A stretch of 64,000 bases of DNA, taken from Pleurostoma richardsiae. Taxonomy: Eukaryota; Ascomycota; Sordariomycetes; Calosphaeriales; Pleurostomataceae. Location: assembly GCA_030052745.1 (NCBI GenBank), contig JANBVO010000004.1, positions 186,001 through 250,000 of the forward strand. Direction: 5' to 3'. Each line of letters opens with the position of its first letter. The first letter of the stretch is position 1. This document shows positions 11,001-21,266 of this stretch, in pieces. A program made the translations under genes and the position numbers. The notes beneath the pieces were generated by a model. It worked only from the letters and a program-made list of their open reading frames with translations. It was not told the origin of the DNA and did no database searches.

Positions 11001-12500
11001 GACGGCGAAACTGATCGCGGATTTCGTTTCTTGCTCGTTATGATCTTCTGATTTGTGCATGCGCTCAAAGATGCTGTCCAGAAGGCCGTGCCCTTCCTGT
11101 GCGAGCAAGAAGACGTCCGTATCGCAATGCGCAACGCGAGACACCAAGGCCCAGTCTGTCTTATCTGTAGCCAGAGCGTACTCTTCGCAAACCGTCCGCA
11201 GGTTGCTTGAAGGCACGGCTACACCAGTTTCATCGGTCATTTCAAGCATCTTCTTCACAACTTCATTGCGTCTGGCTTGAGCTGCAGCACGCAGAGGCTC
11301 TTCTAGAGCCTCGAAAGCCTTCTGAACCCAGTCTTCGTTGTCTTTTTTCGCACTTGCCTCGCCATTGATCCGTGGCGCCTTCAATATGAGGTTGAACATC
11401 ACTGGCGAAGAGACCGTTGGGATCAAGTTCGTCACCTCAATAGCCATATTGAGAGTCTGGGTGTCTTTTCGATTCAGGAAAGCAGCCCTAGCAGGCAAGA
11501 TCATATTTGCAACAAAGAAGCGCCGGAGGTCGCGTGCCCAAGTTTCCCTGGTCTGAAGGTTGAGCACCAAGCCGTATGGCTGAGGCAGATCCATGAGCTT
11601 CCCTAACATGACACAACCAGTGAGAGACAGGTTTGTTGCGACTTCGATCGCATCATTCTGGCCTTGTATATGAAGATTCCAGATAGAGATGGAAGTAGAT
11701 AGCCAAGATGACTGTTTTTCGTATGGTTCAAGCGCTTGTTCGTCGAGTGCGAGGTTGCAAATACCAAATATCGGCCGCAGAATCTCCATCATCTCGACCG
11801 CAGACATAGAGAAGAGCGATTTGACGTGCTCGGCTCCTATCCTATCGTGCGACGACTGCCCCTGTGCCACTTGCTCCGCCCTTGCCAAGAGTATTCGCAG
11901 AGCACCGAAGAGAGACTCGGCGGAAGTGAGGCAACCCCGCGCTGAGTGAAGAATGTCGGGTCCCGAACCATCCTCACCGGATCTCTTCCGCTTGCGGCGG
12001 CGGGTCCCGGTACTATCATGGTCCGCATCGATCATCTCGACATCCGAAGAAGACCCCTTCGTAGGTTTCGACATTTCCTTCTGTGGCTTCGAGATATCCT
12101 TCAGTGTCTGCTGTAACACCGCGACGAAACGGCGATCGGCGAGTGACTTCGCCAGCGAGAAGAGTGGAATCCTCGTAAAGACGCATCCCATGATATTCCA
12201 GGCCAGAGGGTACCGTCGCATTTTCTCCGCCTCCTGCGTCGAGCCGTTCATGTTCTTGAGAAGCCACCGCAGAATCATCTCCTCGGAGGCATGGAATCTG
12301 CCCGCGGAAGAGCTCGAGAGGGTCGCCCATAGTTGCGTCAGTCTCTGCGGGATCGTTTCGGCGCCGCCTTGGTCGAGGGTCCGGACGAGCTTCACAAGGG
12401 TGGCCTCTGCGGACGATTTGGCAGTCTGGCGGGTTAGAATGCGAGTACAGGACAGTTTTATGAGAGCACCACTTACCCCTGAGTCTCCCTCAACAGCCAT
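8095..12500 (-). CDS. urb2: Urb2/Npa2 nucleolar pre-60S ribosome assembly protein
   Basis: Seven-exon model: 12500-12477, 12425-10318, 10270-10149, 10091-9820, 9772-9654, 9605-8887 and 8834-8095, giving 1367 residues. The diagnostic part is the C-terminal Urb2/Npa2 domain. It ends with the pattern LEPGVYSILDITTPEMRR, then a SGRAIFKELYRQY-FGKW tail, as in yeast Urb2, which acts in early 25S and 5.8S pre-rRNA processing in the nucleolus. The body is helical and repeat-like. A basic RRRKRKRSGE stretch near residue 190 is a likely nuclear or nucleolar signal. All introns are 47-57 nt with clear GT..AG. The first, 51 nt, has no stop and keeps frame, so it is easily missed and would add 17 false residues. 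The ATG at 12500 was chosen because an upstream in-frame ATG would add unsupported sequence. It is divergent from MIC10. Confidence 0.85.
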
Positions 12501-12881
12501 TTTCGCGGAATTTTCATGGGATTCCCATGTCTGTCCTCGCTGTTTACTCAACGGCCGTCCCAAAGCTCCCATATAGAAGGCTGCGGGGCCGCCTATCTAG
12601 AGCACATGCGCTTCTCAGCCAAAATTTTTGGGATCGAAATAAATTCTGCCGCCCCGTCTTCCCCAGCTCCGCCTCACCGCCTTTCGGGCCAAACAGGAAC
12701 CTTGGCCGAGCTCTCTGATCAACATCGTCATCCGAAACCCCCAGAACCAGCTATACATCACCCGACCGCCCGCCATTCAGCCCTTCAACCGAGCAGGTCG
12801 TGCGAGGTGCGCCCTCACGCAGCTCCCCGGTCGTCAATTGGCAACTAACGAGGTCCGACTCAGCAGTGCAACCCGATCACA
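12501..12881. promoter_or_regulatory. Shared divergent promoter of urb2 and mic10, with RRPE-like element
   Basis: The two ATGs are 381 bp apart. A palindromic A/T element, AAAATTTTT at 12621-12629, lies about 121-129 bp upstream of the urb2 ATG. It matches the rRNA-processing element core (AAAAWTTTT) known from yeast ribosome-biogenesis promoters. Its function here is inferred. Confidence 0.5.
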
Positions 12882-13241
12882 ATGGCAGAGACCGCAGCCG
12901 TTCCGCCGCCGCCCAGCACGGTGTCGCGCCCCGTCAGTGAGGCACTTTTGAACGAGAAGGTAGCCCTCCATCTACCCTCCCCAACCCGAGATTCTTCCCT
13001 GGACGAGTACTGGATGGAATGCTAAGATTCTGCGCGACTCAACTAGTGGGATCACTGCCTCTCGAACCTCCTGGTCAAATCCTCCCTCGGCCTCGGCTTC
13101 GGCGTTGTCTTCTCAGTGCTACTATTCAAGCGGAGATCCTGGCCCGCGGTCGTGGGCCTCGGCTTCGGGGCTGGTCGCGCATACGAGGAGTGCAATTGGA
13201 GTCTGAAGCAGGCCGCGAAGGATATCAAGAAGCAGGCGTGA
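12882..13241 (+). CDS. mic10: MICOS complex subunit Mic10
   Basis: Two-exon gene, 12882-12959 and 13047-13241, encoding 90 residues. It is too short and too split to appear as one open frame. The product is a small two-helix inner-membrane protein that bends cristae membranes at crista junctions. The family signature is complete: conserved WDHCLSNLLVK entry, then GLGFG (Gly41, 43, 45) in the first membrane segment. A positively charged loop KRRSW (54-58) follows, and GLGFGAG (Gly63-69) lies in the second segment, followed by RAYEECN. The glycine zippers drive Mic10 oligomerisation. The intron is 87 nt and its acceptor CTAG joins exactly at the conserved Trp. Length agrees with yeast Mic10 (about 97 residues). 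Confidence 0.93.
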
Positions 13242-13620
13242 GCACGGGTCAGCGCACGAGCGATCGCTGGAGACACACGCAACTGCCCGACCTCACGAGG
13301 CGGGCGGATACTGCGGGCTTGTACAAAAACATGTCTGGGCATCTGGGATGGTGTCATGAGACGAGCAGAGCGGTGAAGTGAAGGCATTGGTGCGAGAAAT
13401 TGCGACAGAGCTACGTGACAGTGCCTTGGATGATCATTCAAGTCGTTAGAGTTAGGCTGTGGAATAGAGCAACCTTTTGTACAATGCCGGTGTCCCCCCA
13501 TCGCTCCGTTTAATTCCAGAATTGAGAGAATATGCTCCCGCCGTCCCGCTCCCAAGTCAATGCATATGCGAGCCGCCTAACAAAGCACCTCCGAATGACA
13601 GCCATCCAGAACAGGCGAAA
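13242..13620. other. Convergent 3' region between mic10 and the membrane protein gene
   Basis: About 380 bp holding the two facing 3' ends. No gene or repeat seen. Confidence 0.5.
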
Positions 13621-14214
13621 TCACAACCATTGATTCTCAAAGTCCCGCGGTGCCAGCTCCGGTGCTGGACACGGTGGTAACTGTCCCAGCCGGCTCGATC
13701 GCCTCCTAGTCCTCCCTCTGCTGGGCTGACGGACTGCGTCGTCCTGGTGAGCGCTCGGCTCAGCCGGTCTGGTCCAATACTCAGCAGAGCTTCGACTGAA
13801 CCCATCCTCCGCCCCGGCCACTTCCTTCTCCTCCACGACGACCAGCGCCTGACATTCGAGCGGGACCCCAGACACCGTCATCTTGCGGCGGAGGCTCGCC
13901 GGCTCCTGCTTGGGCGTGCCCGAGAATGACGCACTCCTGCCGCGCACGCGGCTCATAATGGTCCGGACATGGTGTCGCGTCTGTTTTATCAGGCGCGGCT
14001 CGTACGGGATGCGGTCCTTGATATCCGGTCGCCACGCCAGACCGGTGCTACTCTCGTGACAGAGCGCCTCGAAGGCGGCTTGCTGGTGCCGGTGGCGCCT
14101 TGTGCAAATCCAGATGAAGACGGCGAGCTGCGCAACGAGCACGAGGACGCCGCAGGCGAGCAGCCCGATCTCGAGCCTGCTGGCTTCCAATTCGCTGAGC
14201 TGGTGGTCTCTCAT
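13621..14214 (-). CDS. Hypothetical single-pass membrane protein
   Basis: Intronless frame of 197 residues starting with an ATG. A short N-terminal segment (MRDHQLSELEASRLEIG) precedes one strong hydrophobic helix at about residues 18-36 (LLACGVLVLVAQLAVFIWI). A basic stop-transfer patch CTRRHRHQ follows. The remaining 150 residues are hydrophilic and likely disordered, with several RS/RR clusters. No family was recognised. The topology suggests a signal-anchor protein with a cytosolic tail, but that is inferred. The frame is GC-rich like its neighbours and is the longest in this interval. It could still be a chance frame. Confidence 0.45.
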   Translation of the reverse strand: MRDHQLSELEASRLEIGLLACGVLVLVAQLAVFIWICTRRHRHQQAAFEALCHESSTGLAWRPDIKDRIPYEPRLIKQTRHHVRTIMSRVRGRSASFSGTPKQEPASLRRKMTVSGVPLECQALVVVEEKEVAGAEDGFSRSSAEYWTRPAEPSAHQDDAVRQPSRGRTRRRSSRLGQLPPCPAPELAPRDFENQWL

Positions 14215-15181
14215 CCCGGGCGCAATTGGTTTCTTGTTGTGGCACGAGCGTGACAGTTAATTGAGTCCTGACTGCCTACGGCGCTCTGGGGCCTGCAATT
14301 GGCACTTCAGGTGGCTGTGCCGGCTCTAGGGTTGGTAAGATGTCGACCGAAGAAGGTCCGCATGTCTGGCCGGAACTGCTCGCGTGCTCGCTGACGACGG
14401 AGCGGAGGGCGAATGAGGGTATATAGGCTCCCGTGTTCCAGAGAAGAAGGCTGGTTCAATGAGGGAAGGCGTAGTGTAGGAGCATAGCGAGAAGCACTTG
14501 GGTGGGTTTTCCTGCAGGTTCGCGCTGGCAGTCAGCGAACCCATGGCGGTGTAGGTGCGTCAAAGGCCACTTTTGGTGCCATTTTGGCGCCATCGCGGAT
14601 GCTGGGGGGCTGGAACCGGGGCGGACCGCGCCTGACGGAAAGCGGAAGGCACAGTCGGGCAGGCCCCGTCGTGCCATTGCGGAGCTCCGTGCAAGTGGTG
14701 GGCTGAATGAGCTGAATTGTCTCGAAGACGGGGGGAGCGACGGCCAGGTGCGAGAGTTGCGGTCTAGCCATGTCGCGCGTCGTGGGACGCGCGCGGAGCT
14801 AGAGAGCCAAACAAGGGTAGGTAAGAGCAGCGAGTTGCTCACCGCCATAAGAGCCTGTAACTCCACACAGAAGAGATTTCGAAAATCGGCACGGATAGGG
14901 GATAGTAAGCCAGCTCGCGGGACGCTTCGGAAGAATAGGGAGGCATGGCTCAGAGCTTCCAGTCTCAAGTGCCCAGGGAACATATTCATTCTATTCCGGC
15001 CGGTCCAAATGCTCCTTATACCGTGCACCTAAACCAACAGACCGCAGTAGATGTAGTAGACAAAACCCCTCACGAGATGATCCAGAAAACTTTGACGCCA
15101 AGATGCGTGCCCTCGAAGCTCGAACGGCCACGGCCGAGAGAGGAAAAGAATGAATAGAGGGCCGAAGGAAAGTCGATGGTG
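14215..15181. other. Intergenic region, no supported gene
   Basis: About 970 bp upstream of the membrane protein gene and downstream of the Smr gene. Overlapping open frames on both strands show no motifs. Confidence 0.45.
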
Positions 15182-16131
15182 TTACATGACGATGCAGCAA
15201 GCTTTCTCCAGCTTCTGAAGGAACTTTGGCAGGACCTTGTTGACGATCTGCTCGATCTCGTCCGGCTGCTGCTGCTGTTGCTGATGATGTTGCTGCTGAT
15301 GGTGCTGCTGCTGCCCGCCGTGCGCATATCCGGCCCCGCCGCCGTAGCCGCCTCCGGTCTGCGGCGGCCGCGGTGGCGCGCCGGACACTGGCGCACCGGT
15401 GAGGTCGACGTATATCCGCCCGTCGTTGTCCTCCGTCGCGAACTGCAGCCCCAACTCCCGGCACACCTGCTCGACACGCGGCTTGATCCGTTGGACGTGG
15501 TTCGCCGAGTGGTTGCCCTTCCCCACGATGACATGCAGGTGCGTCTGCCCGCGGGCCTGCGCGTCACGGATGCGCGCCTCCAGTATGTCTTCGGCCTCCT
15601 CGACGAACTGCCCGTGCAGGTCGATGGAGTCCTCGGCTACCCGGCCAGGCGCGTTGTTCTCGCGGAAGATGTACTCGGACGCCTGCCGGTTGTACTGGTC
15701 CATCTTGGCCGCGTGCCGCTTGCCCTCGTCGCTGAGGGCTTTGGCCTCAGCGCCGTCGCCGCGCGCGTAGGCATCGTGAGCCTGGCAGAGAAGACACTGT
15801 CAGCACTTGCTCGAGCATTTGGTGCGCCGTGCTCTCTTTGGTAAGAGGTTGCGCCTCACGGTTGCTGTCAGTGGCGGTGTGTCTCATACCCGATCGAAGC
15901 AAGAACTGCGCTTCGCTGCCTCCTCCCGTGCAAGGGCTCGGAGGCGGTCATACTCGGCTTCTACATCGTCCTTGGAGCTGTGGGCGAAGGCTACAGGACG
16001 GGACAGAATACGCGACCTCGGTCAGCAAACGCGCAACAGCTTCCAGCATCACTGCGACTCTGGTTTCCGAGGTCGCGCTTCAACTTACCGCGGCCGCCCA
16101 GGCGGGTCATCGGTATCGATGTCGCGGCCAT
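15182..16131 (-). CDS. DUF1771-Smr domain protein with C-terminal CaaX box
   Basis: Three-exon model: 16131-16089, 15990-15890 and 15781-15182, giving 247 residues. Residues about 24-80 form the DUF1771 helical domain (AEYDRLRALAREEAAKRSSC, AHDAYARGDGAEAKALS, then KRH-AAKMDQYN). Residues about 100-175 are the Smr domain with DLHG at 102-105 and the VGKGNHS loop at 134-140. These correspond to the DxH and TGxGxHS motifs linked to nucleic-acid binding or nicking in the MutS2/Smr family. A Gly-rich then Gln/His-rich linker follows. A predicted helix (DEIEQIVNKVLPKFLQKLEK) leads into the C-terminal ACCIVM. CIVM is a good CaaX farnesylation motif with an extra cysteine before it. Yeast Ypl199c has the same domain order. 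Membrane attachment by lipid is inferred. Confidence 0.88.
15270..15310. repeat. CTG/CAG-type trinucleotide tract encoding Gln/His linker
   Basis: Imperfect CTG, TTG and ATG triplets on the plus strand encode a Gln/His-rich linker in the minus-strand Smr gene. Mixed codons indicate an interrupted, probably stable tract. Confidence 0.7.
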
Positions 16132-19100
16132 TGTGGGCGAATTTACGAATAATTAACGACTGAAAGGGCAGCTTGTCGATGCGCGAAAGGCCTGCGAGCT
16201 GGGCAACGCAGGAAAAGTCGGTGCTTCACCGATTTGTTGCTGGAGAAGGGAACATTTACTTCTGCGCCTGAGGTCAAGACGCCAGCCAGTGGACGTGGGA
16301 CGCGGGTCGCGTACAAGCCTCGATTGGGCCACCTCCTACCTGCTGTCCAGCCCCCCTCACAGCCAACCACGAAGCGCTGGGCCAACTAAATCCCAATGAC
16401 TTGGAGAAGCTCAGCTCGTCTCGACCGAGCTTGACCTCTAGCTCGCTGACACCGCTTTGGAGATCTTCCCCTCCGTGCAGTCTCCGGACTTGGTACCTGC
16501 AGCAAGCCCCCGAGATCCGCTAGTCTCGGCTTGTCCGAATTGGCGGCCCGCACTTCAGCCGGAAGAGCGCCGTTTTGTTTCTGCGGCCTGGGAGAATGGG
16601 AACCGACAGGACAAAGAATGCTTCCGATATACGATATACCGTTCAGGATACAAACGACCCCTTGTCGCCAGCCTTCATCTCTGCGCTCCGAGATGAGATT
16701 GTGCCCACGTGGTCGATGGAGACAATGGACACACCCCCCTGTGATCTCTCCTGAATCCCCCGGCGATGCCATCGTCATTTGATATGATGATGCTACATAA
16801 TCCGTACTATGTATAGTCGTGGGCCACCATGTGGCAGGCTGGCCAGAATACTTGAATGGCTTCTTCTGGTCCTCTGCACGAGCCTTCCTCTTGGTGAAAT
16901 TGGACTCATTCCGGAATGCCCCCAGCAGAAAAGGGGCCAGACCCACAGAACAAAGCTCCCGGCAAGAATGACGGGGCGCAGAGATCATATCGATCACTGG
17001 CACGGGGAAGCCTCACTGACTTGCAGATCATTTTCCCTTGATGTCCAAGTGCTTAGGTCCATCATGTCAACGGCCATAGACGACGGCTTCTAGAAGGCAG
17101 TCTGACAGCTTTTATCAGAGATTATACGGAGTAGCTACTAGCGAGTCCTTCCATTCCTCCAAGATGGTATTTGCAGAAAGCTGTCACTGCCTGTCAGCAG
17201 GAGTCAGGCGGCATGTGCGAGCTGCATGCTGCAGCGCCTGCCTTAGTGAAGGCAAGCCGCGATAACCTGTGCATAGCGGGCGCCCCTCGGCTAATGATGG
17301 GAGACGTTTCAAGCCCGGCGTTCAATGGCGCCCTATTCGGGGCCGGTCCTTCAACGGGCTCAACCGTTTGTGTGTGTTGTCAAAGCTGCCAGCAAATCGG
17401 AAGGCGAAAGCTCATGAGTAACAGGGGTACTAATGGCAGGGATGAGCATGCAGGAAAACACTCACGGGATATTTCTGCGCCATCCTTACTGCCGAACGGA
17501 GAAAGAAATATTGACACGGAGCAAAGGCAGCGTCTTGCTCCAGACAGGGAATTGACGTGACGGCTAACTCATCATCTGCACTCAATGTTATCCCTAGTGT
17601 CGAAGGACGCAACAATCCGTTGGCGAAGAAGTTCCAGTCCCAGCATGCCTGACAGCGATGTTTTGTGTGAAACTACACAGCAAGCGCGAATATGCGCCTC
17701 ATACGTACATCGTAGGTTGTCGCGTGCATCAATTGGAGCAAACAGCAAACGAGGCCATACTGTATTCCGGGCTGTGGCAAGGATTCTTGCTGTAGGGAGA
17801 GGTCGGAAGCCAGATAGGAGGCGTCATGTCCTCTGGCACAGTGATAGAAAGTTCAAGCTAGCAATGGGCTAGAGCTAGTGTTGAGGACTGAAGAGGCCGT
17901 CGCCAGTAGTCAGTAGTTTATGGTCAGGAGAGGCATCAAGCCCGATTGGCGGAGGGCTAGGGGCCACAGGACTGATCATAACATACATAGTAAGCCGATC
18001 TTTGTCGCACAGAGAGCGATCCTATCGCCAATGCCTCAAAGTGGAGGATAAAAGTAGTTGGATCAGTCTCCGTAGCTGTTAGTCGTCGATACAAGTTGCT
18101 GCTAGACTCCGGCAGGCGGCCGGCGTTGTCCAGCAGGTGCCGGTGGCATCGTTTTTCTATTCCGTATGCTTCAAGACTCTGCAGACTGACTGGCGTCGAC
18201 GAGTTTATCAGAGGACGCGGACCCTGGCAGTCGACTCCGTAAGCAAAACATGGGCGTCATGATATGGTTCGATGCCCACAAAACCGTTGGCGACGCTGGA
18301 CAGGAGTGACGGCCGTGAAGGGACATCTGGAACGGCAATGGCGTTATCACCCCTGTCCAGGTGAAAGTTGCAAAATGCTTCTGCTACCCCCGTACTCTCC
18401 AGTCTCCTCTCGAGTGCTACGTACACTACTGTACTTACTGTGTGCACCACAGATGGAGATGCAGGCGAGCTCGAGCACCCGAAGGTTGCAACGCGTAAAA
18501 AGGGATGCTGTCTTTCTGTCAACTGTCACACTGAGACAGATCACCAGGCGCTGCTTCGATCGCCCTTCATGTCTGCTTTTTCTTCTGCCCTTTTCCAGAA
18601 CACGTCAGGCACAAGCCGGCGCAAGCCAACAGCCAAAAGAAACCGGCAGAGTGCCAGTCTTGGTCCTTCTCAGCTGTGTGTGTTTCCGAAAAAGGAGAAC
18701 GCCCCAGGGACGCCACATACAAGACGATCCGTAATTTGCGCGATTCCTGTCTGGGCATGGCGGAAAGGATCTCTCAGGGGGCCAGGAGGTACCCGCCAGC
18801 AAAAGAGACCTTTGCGGTCTGTTTCAGTGCAGCCATCCCAGGTTGCAGAGGGGCAAAAGCTGGCGGCCCGGTGACATCGAGCTAAATCTCCGCAAAGTCC
18901 CGGTGGATCGCCGGCGACAACTTGGCCCTCCCCATCTGTCTCCCTTTCCCCACTGCGCGACTGCCCTAGTGGGAACAGTGGGAACCACCCGAGCCTCCTC
19001 ACTTGGCTGCTGCTCCATCGGCAGCCAGTCTGCCCAGTCAGCCAAGTGCATCCACGTACCGTCGCCGCAGCCCCAAGCGGCAGAGTGACATGCAGGTCCC

Positions 19101-19168
19101 AGCCCGGGCGACTCTCGATTTCAAAGCTCCCGCAAAATTTCTTGTGGTGTCTGGCCATCGAGCCCATG
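16132..19168. other. 3 kb gene-free interval upstream of the G-alpha gene
   Basis: I find no supported gene. Frames of 100-220 codons on both strands lack motifs and are interrupted in the way chance frames are. One exact TACGGAGTA nonamer is at 17125-17133. The first few hundred bases should contain the promoter of the Smr gene. Confidence 0.45.
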
Positions 19169-19991
19169 CCCCCCCATTCCCAATTCCGGCCCCCGTCCTG
19201 CTCCCCCCAAAACTGACTGGCAAGTCCGCCGCCAGTGTCATTGGGGGCTCCATCCGGCCAGGTACCGCGGTACCCTTCCACTCTAACTTGTGTGTCTGTC
19301 TGTGAGGAGCGACTGGAGGAGGGAAGGCCCTTGCGCATTGTCCGCTTCTGCCGACGCCTGCACTAACTAGAGCCACACCAACCAGCCCTCCTGCTTTTCG
19401 CTCCCTTCCTCTCCTCCACTCCCAGCTTCTCTTCCATCACCGCTTCCAGTCTCCCTTCCAGGTCCCCAATCCGCCGTCGCCTAGCCAGTCAACGAGGCCT
19501 CTCTCGACTTCGCCTCACGGGATCCTGCCTCTTCCTCTCTTCCATCTCTTCTTGTGTGATATTTCGCGATTGACGTCTTGACGGCCGATATCAAGCTCGT
19601 CGATATCTGGTAAGCTCCTGTCCCGTCTCTTCACCCCCTTCGCGTGACGGTCCGATTTGCGCTCGGCATCCCCCTTCACCGGTCCCTCACCTTGCTCGCA
19701 GTTGCTGCCAGCCGCGGCAAACACATTTCCCGCCTTTTTAGCCTCAAGACACACGAAACATTTCATCCCATCCTCTCCCAGCTTGCGTCGCCGTTCATTT
19801 CCCCATTGACTCCCCAACCATCGGACCGAAAATACTCCTCATCAAGGACGCCTCCATTCGTGAGGTGCAGCGGCGGAAGGTTCAATCAGACTGACTTCGA
19901 CACCCAGGGGCCTCTGCACGTGGTATACCATAGCAACAGGCAAGGATCTCGTCGGCTCCACGCGTATCGAGGAAAAGCAACATTAGTCAAG
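19169..19991 (+). promoter_or_regulatory. Long ATG-free, pyrimidine-rich leader of the G-alpha gene
   Basis: From 19169 to the start codon at 19992 there is no ATG in any plus-strand frame, although about 13 would be expected by chance in 820 bases. The stretch 19380-19550 is CT-rich, as at fungal transcription start regions. A possible 5'UTR intron donor (GTAAGC) lies at 19610. I read this as a long, selectively ATG-cleared 5' leader, possibly spliced. Confidence 0.6.
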
Positions 19992-21266
19992 ATGGGTTGT
20001 GGAATGAGTACGGAGGAGAAGGAGGGCAAGGCCCGGAACGAGGAGATCGAGAATCAGTTGAAGAGGGATCGGATGCAGCAACGTAATGAGATCAAGATGC
20101 TACTTCTGGGTAAGTTCCACTGGCGTCGACAGGTCGCTCGATCATGGGTGGCGTTGTATGCGGGCTGCCTCGGTCGGCGAGCATCGGTAACAATAGAGTG
20201 CTAACACGTTGATAGGTGCTGGCGAATCCGGAAAGTCAACCATCCTCAAGCAGATGAAGCTTATCCATGAGGGCGGCTACTCGCGCGACGAGCGTGAGTC
20301 GTTTAAGGAAATCATATTCAGCAACACCGTCCAGTCTATGCGCGTCATCCTCGAGGCGATGGAATCGCTTGAGCTGCCTCTCGAGGACCAGCGGATGGAG
20401 TATCATGTCCAGACAATCTTCATGCAGCCTGCACAGATTGAGGGCGACGTTCTGCCTCCTGAGGTCGGCAACGCTATCGAGGCCCTCTGGAAGGATAGGG
20501 GAGTCCAGGAGTGCTTCAAGCGTTCTCGAGAATATCAGCTGAATGACTCGGCACGATAGTAGGTCGCCACAGTCCAGTAAGGGCAAGGACCCTTTGCTAA
20601 CGGCACGCTCGTCAGTTACTTCGATAATATCGCTCGTATTGCGGCCCCCGACTACATGCCGAACGACCAGGACGTCCTGCGGTCGCGTGTCAAGACGACG
20701 GGTATTACTGAGACGACGTTCATTATTGGGGATTTGACGTATAGGATGTTCGACGTCGGTGGCCAGCGATCTGAGAGAAAGAAGTGGATCCACTGCTTCG
20801 AGAATGTCACGACCATCCTCTTCCTCGTCGCCATTTCCGAGTACGACCAGCTTCTCTTCGAGGATGAGACGGTCAACCGTATGCAGGAAGCCTTGACCCT
20901 GTTCGATTCCATCTGCAACTCCCGGTGGTTCATCAAGACCTCGATCATCCTCTTCCTCAACAAGATCGATCGGTTCAAGGAGAAGCTGCCTGTCAGCCCG
21001 ATGAAGAACTATTTCCCCGACTACGAGGGAGGTGACGACTACGCGGCGGCCTGCGACTACATCCTGAACCGCTTCGTGAGCTTGAACCAGCACGAGTCGA
21101 AGCAGATCTACACGCACTTCACATGCGCGACGGACACCACGCAGATAAGATTCGTGATGGCGGCGGTCAACGGTATGTCTGATACAGCCTACAGGCCGAA
21201 ACACATGTACTAACTGTTGCAGATATCATTATCCAGGAGAATCTCCGTCTCTGCGGTCTCATCTAG
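19992..21266 (+). CDS. gna1: Heterotrimeric G protein alpha subunit, group I (GNA-1/MagB/CPG-1 type)
   Basis: Four exons: 19992-20109, 20216-20558, 20616-21172 and 21223-21266, giving 353 residues, the exact size of Neurospora GNA-1. MGCGMS carries the N-myristoylation glycine and a palmitoylation cysteine at position 3. The P-loop GAGESGKST is at 40-48, split by the first intron. The switch II region [12 protein letters not shown], the base-binding NKID and the TCAT motif are all present. The C-terminal CGLI carries the pertussis-toxin-type cysteine at -4, placing it in the G-alpha-i-like fungal group I. In relatives this protein couples pheromone and nutrient receptors to adenylate cyclase and MAP kinase and controls growth, conidiation and virulence. 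The third exon boundary splits the Asp codon of VNDIIIQ. Confidence 0.97.

Noticed and set aside
18255-18290. Possible tRNA B box (GGTTCGATGCC)
   Set aside because: No acceptor stem, no matching A box and no cloverleaf could be drawn.
18670-19338. 222-codon minus-strand frame upstream of the G-alpha gene
   Set aside because: Trp/Gly/Arg-rich composition and overlap with the likely promoter; no motif.
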